From positions 310,001 to 374,000 of the forward strand of contig NZ_RCTZ02000001.1 in assembly GCF_003667315.2 (NCBI RefSeq): 64,000 bases of DNA, in the 5' to 3' direction. This DNA comes from Tropicibacter alexandrii. GTDB lineage: Bacteria; Pseudomonadota; Alphaproteobacteria; Rhodobacterales; Rhodobacteraceae. The position numbers and the translations under genes are program-made. Below the pieces are notes generated by a model. The model did not search any database, was not told the DNA's origin, and saw only the letters and a list, made by a program, of their open reading frames with translations. Below, in pieces: positions 32,689 to 41,148 of this stretch. Numbering within the stretch: position 1 is the first letter of the stretch; the number at the start of each line of letters is the position of its first letter.

Positions 32689-35051
32689 ACGGGCATATCT
32701 CTTGGAACGGTCAGGTCCTCGAACTTTTCGCGGCGGCGGAACAGGCCATGCGGCAGGTGCCGCCTGCCTTCCCGCTGGAGGCAACCGTCGCCGTGAACCC
32801 TTGGCTCGGACAGGTCGAAGAAGACCGCGTCATCGCCGCCGCGCGCATGGCGCGGGCGGGCGGCGGACGGATGGTCCTGCCGCGCGACACAGTCGCCGCG
32901 ATGATCGAAACCGGCGAGGTGACCCAAGCCGACCTGTCCGACGCCGCAGCCGCGCACGGCCTGTCGGCTGCCGATCTGCGGCGCGCCGCGACGCAGCCCG
33001 CATCGCCGCGGCCCGCGCTTTGGACCGTCGCGGAGCTTGCGCAGGACGAGACAGGCGTGGATTGGCCAGCCTTTGTCGAGGAACGGATCAGCCATTGGGC
33101 GGCTGCGCAATTCGACCGGGGGCAGGCCTTTTGGCCCGCACCCGCCACCGGCGCGTGGGTCTCGTGGCGGGCCTATGCCAGCCGGGACCTGACATCGGGG
33201 CTGGCGGGCCTGTCTGGCTTTGCCGAACGTGTGCAAGCCCTGCCCACCGATGCGCGCGCCGCCTTTGCCGAGGCCTGCGCCGCGCTCGACCTGTCCGACC
33301 GGGCCGCGCCGCTGTATTTTCACCGGCTGCTGGTGACCCTGTCGGGCTGGGCGCAATATGCCCGCCACCTGTCTTGGACCGCCGAACGTGACGGCGGGCG
33401 CGACACGACCCTGTTCGAACTGCTGACCATCCGCTTGCAATGGGAGGCCGCGCTGATGGATCAGGGCGGCGCGGCCCGGCGGCGGGCTTGGGCCGCATTG
33501 ATGGACGACTATGCGCGCCCGGTCGAGCCCGACGCCGATCTGCTGCTCGACCTCGCCTTGCAAGAGGCGGTCGACCGCAGCGGCGAACGGCGCCTCGCCG
33601 ACACCCTGTCGGACGGCACCGCGCCCGCTCCGGCGGAGCAACCCGCGATACAGGCGGCCCTCTGCATCGATGTGCGGTCCGAGCGGCTGCGCCGGTCGCT
33701 GGAAACCGTCGACCCCGCGATCGCCACCATCGGCTTTGCGGGCTTCTTCGGCCTGCCGATCCGGCACCGCGCCCATGCCTCCGACACCGTCGAGGCGCGC
33801 GCGCCCGTGCTGCTGTCGCCGGGCATCGACACCCGGTCGAGCACCTCCGTCCGGGAGGACACCAGCGCGCGCGTCCGCCTGCGGACGATCCGCGCCTGGG
33901 GCCGGTTCAAGCGGGCGGCGGTCTCGGCCTTTGCCTTCGTCGAGGCGGCGGGTCCGGTCTACGTCGGCAAGCTGCTGCGTGACGCCCTCGGGTTCGCAGG
34001 GGCTAGCGGCGACGAAGCGGCCCCGTCGCTGGACATGCCGTTGGCGCAGCGCATCGGTTCAGCCGAAGGCATCTTGCGGGCGATGTCCCTCACCGACGGG
34101 TTTTCCCGGCTGGTGCTGGTGTGCGGGCACGGGGCCTCGGTCACGAACGCCCCCCATGCCAGTGCCCTGCAATGCGGGGCCTGTGGCGGCTTTGCTGGCG
34201 ACGTGAATGCGCGGCTGCTGGCGGCGCTGCTGAACGAGGACGCAGTGCGCGCGGGCCTTGGCGACAAGGGCATCACCATCCCCACCGACACGCGGTTCGT
34301 GGCGGGGCTGCACGACACGGTCTCGGACGAGGTGCGGTTGTTCGACGACGCCCTGCCCGACAGCCACCGGCCAGAGCTGGTCCGGCTGCGCACCGCCCTT
34401 GCGCAGGCCGCCGCCCTGACCCGCACCGAGCGCGCCCGCGCGCTGCCGCGCGGGGCGGCGGACAGTCTGGCGCAGCGGGGCCGGGACTGGTCCGAACTCA
34501 GGCCGGAATGGGGGCTTGCCGGGTGCAGTGGCTTCATCGCCGCGCCCCGCGCGCGCACGACGGGGCGCGACCTTGGGGGGCGTGTTTTCCTACATGACTA
34601 CGACTGGCGGCAGGATCGCGACGCCGCGACGCTGGAACTGATCCTGACCGCCCCGGTCGTGGTCGCCAGCTGGATCGCGCTGCAATATCACGGGTCCGCC
34701 GTCGCACCTGACAGCTTTGGCGCAGGCAACAAGCTGTTGCACAACGTCGTCGGCGGGATCGGCGTGCTCGAAGGCAATGGCGGCACGCTGCGGCCCGGCC
34801 TGCCATGGCAATCCGTGCATGACGGCGAGCAGCTGGGCCACGTGCCAAGCCGGCTGGTCGTGGCGGTCGACGCGCCCGAAGAGATGATCCTGCGGGTTCT
34901 GGACAAACATCCCAAGGTCAGGGCGCTGTTCGACAATGGCTGGCTGACGCTCGTGGCCTTGGATGACGCCGGGACCATCGGACGCCGCTACCGCGACGGC
35001 GCGTGGGAGGATCGCAACCTGCCCGCCGCGCGCGTGTCAGTGGCCGCCTGA
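32685..35051 (+). CDS. dabA: DabA, DUF2309 carbonic-anhydrase-like subunit of the DIC accumulation complex
   Basis: 788 residues of the DUF2309 family. The beta-carbonic-anhydrase-like zinc site is intact: Cys327 and Asp329 in ALCIDVRSE, His482 in VCGHGASV and Cys497 in LQCGACGG; the 15-residue His-Cys spacing equals that of the characterised DabA. DabA with DabB forms a membrane complex that hydrates CO2 vectorially and traps bicarbonate, driven by the cation gradient. The C-terminal half carries LHDYDWRQDRDAATLELILTAPVVVASWI and YHGSAVAPDSFGAGNKLLHNVVGGIGVLEGN, typical of the family. The ATG at 32685 overlaps the dabB stop. No RuBisCO or carboxysome genes are in the window. Confidence 0.94.
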   Translation: MNGHISWNGQVLELFAAAEQAMRQVPPAFPLEATVAVNPWLGQVEEDRVIAAARMARAGGGRMVLPRDTVAAMIETGEVTQADLSDAAAAHGLSAADLRRAATQPASPRPALWTVAELAQDETGVDWPAFVEERISHWAAAQFDRGQAFWPAPATGAWVSWRAYASRDLTSGLAGLSGFAERVQALPTDARAAFAEACAALDLSDRAAPLYFHRLLVTLSGWAQYARHLSWTAERDGGRDTTLFELLTIRLQWEAALMDQGGAARRRAWAALMDDYARPVEPDADLLLDLALQEAVDRSGERRLADTLSDGTAPAPAEQPAIQAALCIDVRSERLRRSLETVDPAIATIGFAGFFGLPIRHRAHASDTVEARAPVLLSPGIDTRSSTSVREDTSARVRLRTIRAWGRFKRAAVSAFAFVEAAGPVYVGKLLRDALGFAGASGDEAAPSLDMPLAQRIGSAEGILRAMSLTDGFSRLVLVCGHGASVTNAPHASALQCGACGGFAGDVNARLLAALLNEDAVRAGLGDKGITIPTDTRFVAGLHDTVSDEVRLFDDALPDSHRPELVRLRTALAQAAALTRTERARALPRGAADSLAQRGRDWSELRPEWGLAGCSGFIAAPRARTTGRDLGGRVFLHDYDWRQDRDAATLELILTAPVVVASWIALQYHGSAVAPDSFGAGNKLLHNVVGGIGVLEGNGGTLRPGLPWQSVHDGEQLGHVPSRLVVAVDAPEEMILRVLDKHPKVRALFDNGWLTLVALDDAGTIGRRYRDGAWEDRNLPAARVSVAA

Positions 35052-35057
35052 CCCGAG

Positions 35058-35087
35058 GCAGGCGCGCGGCCCCGGCCCCGCGCCTGC
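35058..35087. terminator. Bidirectional hairpin between dabA and the HNH gene
   Basis: GCAGGCGCG (35058-35066) pairs with CGCGCCTGC (35079-35087). It lies 7 bases after the dabA stop, facing the convergent HNH stop at 35130. No U-run is seen. Confidence 0.5.
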
Positions 35088-35129
35088 ATTCGGCAAATCA
35101 GGCCCAGCGAACCAAACACCGGCCAGCGG

Positions 35130-35714
35130 TCAGGCCTGCAGTTCGGCATCCCAGTAGAGAAAGTCCATCCAGCTGTCATGCAGATGGTTGGGCGGGAATT
35201 TGCGGCCCATGTTCATCAACTCACCGGCTGTCGGGCGGCGCGGCGGCTTGCGCAGGGTCAAGCCGGAGGTGCGCAGGCTCTTCGACCCCTTGCGCAAATT
35301 GCACGGAGCGCAAGCGGCAACGACGTTTTCCCAACTGGTGATCCCGCCCGCAGCCCGTGGCACCACGTGGTCGAAGGTCAGTTCGGACTTGGTCCCGCAA
35401 TATTGGCAGCGAAATTCGTCCCGCAGAAAAAGATTGAAGCGCGTGAAGGCCACGCGCTTCCTAGGTTTGACGAAATCCTTGAGGACCACCACCGAGGGGA
35501 TCTTCAGCTCCATACTGGGACTGCGCACCACCTCGTCATATTCGGCGATGATGTCGACCCTGTCGAGAAACGCCGCCTTGATCGCCTCTTGCCACGGCCA
35601 CAGCGACAAGGGGTAGTAGGAAAGCGGCCTGTAATCCGCGTTCAGCACAAGCGCCGGGAACTGCTTCAACGCGCCCGGAGATCGCACGAAATTGGTTCTG
35701 AAATCGCCATCCAT
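35130..35714 (-). CDS. HNH endonuclease family protein
   Basis: 194 residues. The HNH zinc-finger core is FRCQYCGTKSELTFDHVVPR followed by AAGGITSWENVVAACAPCN and LRKG, with both CxxC pairs. Before it lies a conserved ALVLNADYRPLSYYPLSLWPWQEAI block characteristic of a widespread stand-alone bacterial HNH family of unknown role; it is present in most Rhodobacterales and is not linked to a mobile element. The ATG at 35714 is used. The 238 bases upstream hold a CACGAC/GTCGTG hairpin (35901-35917) and nothing else recognisable. Confidence 0.85.
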   Translation of the reverse strand: MDGDFRTNFVRSPGALKQFPALVLNADYRPLSYYPLSLWPWQEAIKAAFLDRVDIIAEYDEVVRSPSMELKIPSVVVLKDFVKPRKRVAFTRFNLFLRDEFRCQYCGTKSELTFDHVVPRAAGGITSWENVVAACAPCNLRKGSKSLRTSGLTLRKPPRRPTAGELMNMGRKFPPNHLHDSWMDFLYWDAELQA

Positions 35715-35952
35715 TGCGGGACTCGTCCTTCGCCCTGTCTGCTCGTCCTAAAGCACCAGAGCGGGACACCCCGCCCCAGCTAAGTTCGACTATATCTCGT
35801 GTTGCCTTTCTGGCAAGCCCCACGACATAGAGTACGCGCCCAAGGCTGTAGCGCGGGGGCGTAACGCCTATGTGACGGGCAAAGCTGATCCCCCCGATTT
35901 CACGACCGGCTGTCGTGACGAGGCGATCAAGGGGCAAACGTGGCTTGCGTCT

Positions 35953-36618
35953 TCAGAACTTGCACTTGTCCCGCAGGAAGGCCAGCGCGACGGATAGGCC
36001 ATCGGGCGCGATGCCATGGGCGGTGCCCTTCATGATATGGGCATAGACCTCTTTCCATCCGGCCTTTTGCAGGGCCTCGGCGGCCTCGGGCAGCGATTGC
36101 ACCGGTACCACGTCATCCTGATCGCCATGGATCAGCAGGACGGGCGGCTTGCTGACCACCTCGTCCTCCAGCAGTTCCGGCGCCAGCAAACGGCCCGAGA
36201 AACCGACGATGCCGGCCAGTTCATCCTCGCGCCGGGGGCCGACATGCAGGCTCATCATCGTGCCTTGGCTGAACCCGACCAGCGCCACCTGTTCCGGCAT
36301 CAGGTCCTCGTCCACCATCAGGGCATCCAGAAACGCGTTCAGATCGTCGACCGCACGCGCCATGCCCGCCTGCGCCTCTTCTTCGGAGGAATTGTCGATC
36401 CACGGGATCGGGAACCACTGGAACCCAAAGGGCGCACCCGCGCAGCTTTCGGGCGCGTCAGGCGCCACGAACAACGTGTCCGGCAGATGCTCGCCCAAAG
36501 GATCGGCCAGCCCCAACAGGTCGGCGCCATTCGCGCCATAGCCGTGCAGGAAGACGACGCAAGACCGCGTCTCTCCGGATCGAGGCGCCTTGCGGCCAGT
36601 GGTCAGAACCCGTGTCAT
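35953..36618 (-). CDS. Carboxylesterase/phospholipase family hydrolase
   Basis: 221 residues, alpha/beta hydrolase of the YpfH/lysophospholipase-carboxylesterase type. Catalytic set: GFSQGTMMSL (nucleophile Ser), HGDQDDVVPV (Asp) and KGTAHGIAPDG (His); oxyanion region VVFLHGYGANGADLLGL. It acts on short acyl or choline esters in characterised relatives; the substrate here is open. The ATG at 36618 overlaps the stop of the upstream glycosylase gene, so the two form an operon. The ATG of an upstream in-frame extension falls inside the glycosylase gene and is rejected. Confidence 0.88.
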   Translation of the reverse strand: MTRVLTTGRKAPRSGETRSCVVFLHGYGANGADLLGLADPLGEHLPDTLFVAPDAPESCAGAPFGFQWFPIPWIDNSSEEEAQAGMARAVDDLNAFLDALMVDEDLMPEQVALVGFSQGTMMSLHVGPRREDELAGIVGFSGRLLAPELLEDEVVSKPPVLLIHGDQDDVVPVQSLPEAAEALQKAGWKEVYAHIMKGTAHGIAPDGLSVALAFLRDKCKF

Positions 36619-37244
36619 GCGATGCCCTCTCGCTGTTTGCACACATGGTAGTACGCCCACAGGATGCGCGCCGCAACCGATCTCCACGGCGACCACGCCT
36701 CTGCCATGGTGCGAAGCGGGCGCTCCTTCGGGCGCTCGGGCAGGTCGAACAGCAACCGCGCCCCTTCCTGCAAGGCCAGATCGCCGGGGGCAAAGACATC
36801 GGCCCGACCAAGGCTGAACATGGCATAGATCTCGGCCGTCCAGACGCCGATCCCCTTGACCGCCACCAGCGTCTTGACCACCTCCGCAGTCGGCATGTCC
36901 CGCAAGGCGGCATAGTCGATGCGCGCCTGCGCCAGCGCCAAGGCATAGGACGCCTTCTGACGGCTTAGCCCAAGCGCGCGCAGGCTGTCCTCGTCCGACG
37001 CCCGGATCGCCGTCTCAGACGTCATGCCTGCCGCAACCATCCGCGCCATGATCGCCCGCGCCGAGGCCACGCTGACCTGCTGGCTCAGGATCGCCGACAA
37101 GAGCTGGTCGAACCCGTCGGGGCGCAACCGCAGCGGCAAAGGCCCGGTGACCTCCAGCGCCCGCCCCCAGCGCGCATCCTGCGCTGCCAGCCACGTCGCG
37201 CCCTCGGCCACGCATGCGTCGGAAAGGATCACACGTTCTTCCAT
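36615..37244 (-). CDS. DNA-3-methyladenine glycosylase II (AlkA-like)
   Basis: 209 residues. The helix-hairpin-helix segment LVAVKGIGVWTAEIYAMFSLGR is followed by FAPGDLALQEG, whose Asp155 is the catalytic aspartate of the AlkA/EndoIII superfamily. LLSAILSQQVSVASARAI matches the family start. The enzyme removes alkylated bases as the first step of base excision repair. It lacks the N-terminal AlkA domain, like the short Mag1/AlkA2 type. Start ATG 37244; the coding sequence overlaps the esterase gene by 4 bases. Confidence 0.9.
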   Translation of the reverse strand: MEERVILSDACVAEGATWLAAQDARWGRALEVTGPLPLRLRPDGFDQLLSAILSQQVSVASARAIMARMVAAGMTSETAIRASDEDSLRALGLSRQKASYALALAQARIDYAALRDMPTAEVVKTLVAVKGIGVWTAEIYAMFSLGRADVFAPGDLALQEGARLLFDLPERPKERPLRTMAEAWSPWRSVAARILWAYYHVCKQREGIA

Positions 37245-37428
37245 GCCCCTGCCCTGCCTCCGGTCCGCGCGCAGGTCAACCCGAACCTTGCGCATCCCCT
37301 GTCTTCTTCTCTTTCCAAATACCCGAATTCCGCCGCCGCCACGGGCGAACCGGCCCGAGTGGAAAAACATGCCCGGAACACACATTCCCCTCTTGCGATA
37401 CCTTGCGCGCGCGCCTAGGCATTTCGCC

Positions 37429-38661
37429 ATGACCCAGACTTCCGACGCCCGCGCAAAGCGCAACGTGACCGTGCTGGTGATGGCCCAGGCCATCCTCGGC
37501 GCGCAAATGCCGATGATCTTCACAATCGGCGGCCTCGCCGGGCAGAGCCTTGCGGCCAATGCCTGCTTTGCCACCTTGCCGATCTCGCTGATCGTGCTGG
37601 GTTCGATGCTGTCGGCCACGCCGCTTTCGGCGATCATGCAGCGCTTTGGCCGCCGCGCCGGGTTCTGGGTGGGTGCCATGGGCGGTGCCATCGGCGGGCT
37701 GATCTGCATCGCCGGGCTCTACATGGCCTCCTTCCCGGTCTTCCTGCTGGGCTCGCTCTGTACCGGCGTCTACATGTCGGCGCAGGGGTTCTATCGCTTC
37801 GCCGCCGCCGACACCGCCTCTGACGATTTCCGCCCCAAGGCGATTTCCTATGTCATGGCGGGCGGGCTGGCCTCGGCGCTGCTGGGGCCGCAACTGGTCA
37901 AGGTTGCGGGCGGCATGATCGACAGCCCCTCGGCCATCGTTTCGTCCTTTGCCGGGATCTACGTGTTCGTCGTGGTGCTGAACGTGATCGGCTCGGCCCT
38001 GTTCCTGTTCCTCGACATCCCCAAGCCCCCGATCCCCGCCGAGGACGCGCCCGTCGGACGCTCGCGCATGGGTTTGCTCAAGACCCCGCGCATCGCGGTG
38101 GCGGTGATCTGCGCCATGGTCTCGTACGCGCTGATGAACCTCGTGATGACCTCGACACCGCTGGCGGTGGTCGGCTGCGGATTCGAGCAGAACAACGCCG
38201 CCGATGTGGTCTCGGCCCATGTGGTGGCGATGTTCCTGCCGTCGTTCTTCACCGGCCACCTGATCGCGCGCTTCGGTGTCGAAAAGATCATGGCCACGGG
38301 CCTGCTGATCCTTGCCGGTGCCGGTGCCGTCGCCCTGTCCGGGGTCGAGCTGGAGCATTTCTTCGTCGCGCTGATCCTGCTGGGGCTGGGCTGGAATTTC
38401 GGTTTCATCGGCGCCACCACGATGCTGGCCGGTGCCCATGAACCGCATGAGCGCGGCCGTATGCAGGGCCTCAACGACCTCTTGGTCTTTGGCGGCGTGA
38501 CCTTTGCCTCGCTGGCCTCGGGCGGGTTGATGAACTGTTCGGGCGGGACACCGCAGGATGGCTGGATGGCGGTGAACATCGCCATGGTGCCCTTCCTCGC
38601 GCTGGCGGGCGGCGCGCTGATCTGGCTGATGCTGCGCCCCGAAACCCGCGCGGCGGAATAG
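37429..38661 (+). CDS. MFS transporter
   Basis: 410 residues, twelve membrane helices. NVTVLVMAQAILGAQMPMIFTIGGLAGQSLA opens the protein; SATPLSAIMQRFGRRAGFWVGAMGG contains the conserved loop-2 Arg pair, and GHLIARFGVEKIMATGLL its counterpart in the second half. It belongs to a branch without a known substrate. The ATG at 37429 lies in the intergenic region facing the alkA-like gene; a longer reading would overlap that gene antisense. It ends 9 bases from the convergent squalene/phytoene-synthase-like gene. Confidence 0.87.
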   Translation: MTQTSDARAKRNVTVLVMAQAILGAQMPMIFTIGGLAGQSLAANACFATLPISLIVLGSMLSATPLSAIMQRFGRRAGFWVGAMGGAIGGLICIAGLYMASFPVFLLGSLCTGVYMSAQGFYRFAAADTASDDFRPKAISYVMAGGLASALLGPQLVKVAGGMIDSPSAIVSSFAGIYVFVVVLNVIGSALFLFLDIPKPPIPAEDAPVGRSRMGLLKTPRIAVAVICAMVSYALMNLVMTSTPLAVVGCGFEQNNAADVVSAHVVAMFLPSFFTGHLIARFGVEKIMATGLLILAGAGAVALSGVELEHFFVALILLGLGWNFGFIGATTMLAGAHEPHERGRMQGLNDLLVFGGVTFASLASGGLMNCSGGTPQDGWMAVNIAMVPFLALAGGALIWLMLRPETRAAE

Positions 38662-38670
38662 CGACCGGGC

Positions 38671-39444
38671 TTACCAGCGCCCGGTCAGGCTGGTCCAGAC
38701 CCGGCGCAGGCGCAGCACCGCCTCGGGCGGTTCCAACTCGCCCGCCGCGACCCGGCCCGGATCTGCCGCCACCCGGTTCAGGACCCACCGCGTCGCAGGC
38801 GCCGCCGCAAAGGCAGGACGCGCGCGCCGATCCGCAAGTCGGCGGGCCGTGTCCAAATCCTTAAGCCCCGCGCGCGCCAGCCTGCGCAACGTCTCGGGCC
38901 GGCCATCCGGCAAAGGATGCCTGCCACGTGACACCAGTTCCGGGACCGCGCGCAGATAGGCCGCCAGCCCCGCTGCGCGCCCAAAGTGCCGCGCCGCCGC
39001 ATCGCAGCGTCCGCCAAGGCCGCGTGCCGCGACCTGCACCAGACCGCCCGAGGTCTGCTCCAGATAGGTCCACAGCGCCGCCTCGTCGTCGAAGGGCGCG
39101 GGTTCGACATCCAGACGGCGCGCATCGACAAGCTCCTGCAGGATGGCCGCGTCTGCCGCATCCAGCAACGCCGCCAGCGGTGTCACCACCTCGTGGCGCC
39201 GGACCACCTCGCCCGCGCGGATTTCCTCCAGCGAGTCCCACCACCATTGCAGGCGCATCTGCGCAATCATCGGCTCGGACGTCACCCAAGGCGCGCGGCT
39301 GACCTCGATGTTGAAGGCATAAAGCGGAAACAGAACCTCACGCGCGGGCACCGGCGCCGCCATGACACTGGCAAAGCGTTCCGGGTCGCCGCGCTCGACG
39401 TTCTGCGCACATTGGAACAGGTCGGTGCCGGGCGCGATGCTCAT
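38671..39444 (-). CDS. Squalene/phytoene synthase-fold protein, NDUFAF6-like
   Basis: 257 residues. The fold is that of squalene/phytoene synthases (REVLFPLYAFNIEVSRAPWVTSEP, LQWWWDSLEEIRAG), but the two aspartate-rich motifs that bind prenyl diphosphates are missing: the first reads NIEVSRAPW and the second is not recognisable. This pattern matches NDUFAF6, a complex I assembly factor of mitochondria and alphaproteobacteria, so carotenoid or squalene synthesis is unlikely. The start overlaps the stop of cimA (ATGA), so it is translated in the cysS-cimA unit. Confidence 0.82.
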   Translation of the reverse strand: MSIAPGTDLFQCAQNVERGDPERFASVMAAPVPAREVLFPLYAFNIEVSRAPWVTSEPMIAQMRLQWWWDSLEEIRAGEVVRRHEVVTPLAALLDAADAAILQELVDARRLDVEPAPFDDEAALWTYLEQTSGGLVQVAARGLGGRCDAAARHFGRAAGLAAYLRAVPELVSRGRHPLPDGRPETLRRLARAGLKDLDTARRLADRRARPAFAAAPATRWVLNRVAADPGRVAAGELEPPEAVLRLRRVWTSLTGRW

Positions 39445-41054
39445 GCCGCGCCGTCGCGGATCAACTTCCAGCGCACCGCATCCAGCAGCGCCTCGAAGGA
39501 CGCATCGACGATATTCGCGCTGACGCCCACGGTCGCCCAGCGGCGCCCCTGCCCGTCCTCGCTGTCGATGATGACACGGGTCACGGCCTCGGTGCCGCCT
39601 TGGGTGATGCGCACCTTGAAATCCACCAGCCGCATGTCGTCGATCACCGCCTGATACGGGCCCAGATCCTTGGCCAGCGCCTTGGCCAGCGCGTTCACCG
39701 GACCGCGATCATTGCCGATCTCATCCATGGACTCGGAGACCGACAGCTTCTTTTCGCCATCGACCTTCACCACGACCACCGCCTCGGACAGGCTGACCAT
39801 GCGGTTATACTTGTTCTTGCGGCGCTCGACCGTGACCCGATAGCGTTTGACCTCGAAGAAGTCCGGCATCTGCCCCAACTCGTCCCGCGCCAGCAATTCA
39901 AAGGACGCCTGCGCGGTGTCATAGCTATAGCCCTCGGCCTCGCGCGCCTTCACCCGATCGAGGATGCGCGCCAGCGCCGGGTCGCCCTTGTCGACCACCA
40001 GCCCGGCGGCGGTCAGACGCTCGCGCAGGTTCGACTGCCCCGCCTGGTTCGACATCGGCACGACGCGGCGATTGCCGACCAGACCGGGATCGACATGTTC
40101 ATAGGTGGACGGGTCCTTGAGGATAGCGCTGGCATGCAGCCCCGCCTTGTGAGCAAAGGCCGAGGCCCCCACATAGGCCACCTGTTTCGCAGGCACCCGG
40201 TTCAGGATGTCGTCCAGCATCCGAGAGGTATAGGTCAGCCCCTCCAGCGCCGCATCCGACACGCCGATTTCGAAGCGGCTGGCATAGGGTTCCTTCAGCT
40301 TCAGGGTCGGGATCAGCGCCGTCAGATTGGCATTGCCACAGCGCTCGCCAAGCCCGTTCAGCGTGCCCTGGATTTGTCGCGCCCCCGCATCCACGGCGGC
40401 CAGCGACCCGGCCACGGCCATTTCCGTGTCGTTATGCGTGTGGATGCCCAGATGATCGCCGGGGATGCCCGCCGCGATCACATCGCGCACGATCTGCCCG
40501 ATTTCATGCGGCAAAGTCCCACCATTGGTGTCGCACAGCACGATCCAACGCGCGCCCGCGTCTTGCGCGGCTTTCAGACACTCCAACGCATAGTCCGGGT
40601 TCGCCTTGTACCCGTCAAAGAAATGCTCCGCATCGAACAACGCCTCGCGCTTCTGCGCGCGGATATGCGCCACCGAAGCCCGAATGCTCTCGACATTCTC
40701 CTCCAGCGTGATCCCCAGCGCCTTGGTGACGTGGAAATCATGCGTCTTGCCCACGAGGCACACCGCCGATGTGCCCGCGTTCAGCACCGCCGCCAGCACG
40801 TCATCATTCTCGGCCGACCGCCCCGCGCGCTTGGTCATGCCAAAGGCGGTCATGGTCGCGCGGGTATGCGGCACCTCCTCGAAAAAGGCGCTGTCCGTCG
40901 GGTTCGCCCCCGGCCAGCCGCCTTCGATATGATCGACGCCCAGCGTGTCGAGCGCCTCGACGATGCGCAGCTTTTCAGCGGTGGAAAACTGCACGCCCTG
41001 CGTCTGCTGCCCGTCACGCAAGGTGGTGTCATAGAGATACAGCTTCTCTTTCAT
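39441..41054 (-). CDS. cimA: Citramalate synthase
   Basis: 537 residues of the HMG-CoA-lyase-like acyltransferase family. LYLYDTTLRDGQQTQGVQFS carries the metal-binding Asp and catalytic Arg, IHTHNDTEMAV the His-x-His metal ligands, and GTLNGLGERCGNANL the G-rich loop; the C-terminal LeuA-type allosteric domain is present. The (R)-citramalate synthase branch makes citramalate from pyruvate and acetyl-CoA for isoleucine synthesis. 2-isopropylmalate synthase is the main alternative, but the length and TTLRDGQQTQG opening favour CimA. The ATG at 41054 is used. It is downstream of cysS. Confidence 0.9.
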   Translation of the reverse strand: MKEKLYLYDTTLRDGQQTQGVQFSTAEKLRIVEALDTLGVDHIEGGWPGANPTDSAFFEEVPHTRATMTAFGMTKRAGRSAENDDVLAAVLNAGTSAVCLVGKTHDFHVTKALGITLEENVESIRASVAHIRAQKREALFDAEHFFDGYKANPDYALECLKAAQDAGARWIVLCDTNGGTLPHEIGQIVRDVIAAGIPGDHLGIHTHNDTEMAVAGSLAAVDAGARQIQGTLNGLGERCGNANLTALIPTLKLKEPYASRFEIGVSDAALEGLTYTSRMLDDILNRVPAKQVAYVGASAFAHKAGLHASAILKDPSTYEHVDPGLVGNRRVVPMSNQAGQSNLRERLTAAGLVVDKGDPALARILDRVKAREAEGYSYDTAQASFELLARDELGQMPDFFEVKRYRVTVERRKNKYNRMVSLSEAVVVVKVDGEKKLSVSESMDEIGNDRGPVNALAKALAKDLGPYQAVIDDMRLVDFKVRITQGGTEAVTRVIIDSEDGQGRRWATVGVSANIVDASFEALLDAVRWKLIRDGAA

Positions 41055-41071
41055 GCCACCGCCCCGTGCTT

Positions 41072-41115
41072 CTTCTTGGTCAAAATACCCCGGGGGTGTG
41101 GGGGCTGGCCCCCAC
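41072..41115 (-). repeat. Hairpin plus GGTATTT-ACCAAGAAG element, copy iv (cysS-cimA junction)
   Basis: On the minus strand: hairpin GTGGGGG/CCCCCAC (41115-41098), then CCCCGGGGTATTTTGACCAA and AGAAG leading into the cimA start. Same layout as copies at 15881, 46450 and 52499. Confidence 0.6.
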
Positions 41116-41148
41116 TCCTGCGGGCAACAAAAGCACAAAGGTCAAAGG

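Noticed and set aside
38671-39444. Phytoene or squalene synthase (carotenoid or hopanoid route)
   Set aside because: Both aspartate-rich catalytic motifs are missing and no crt or hop genes are near.
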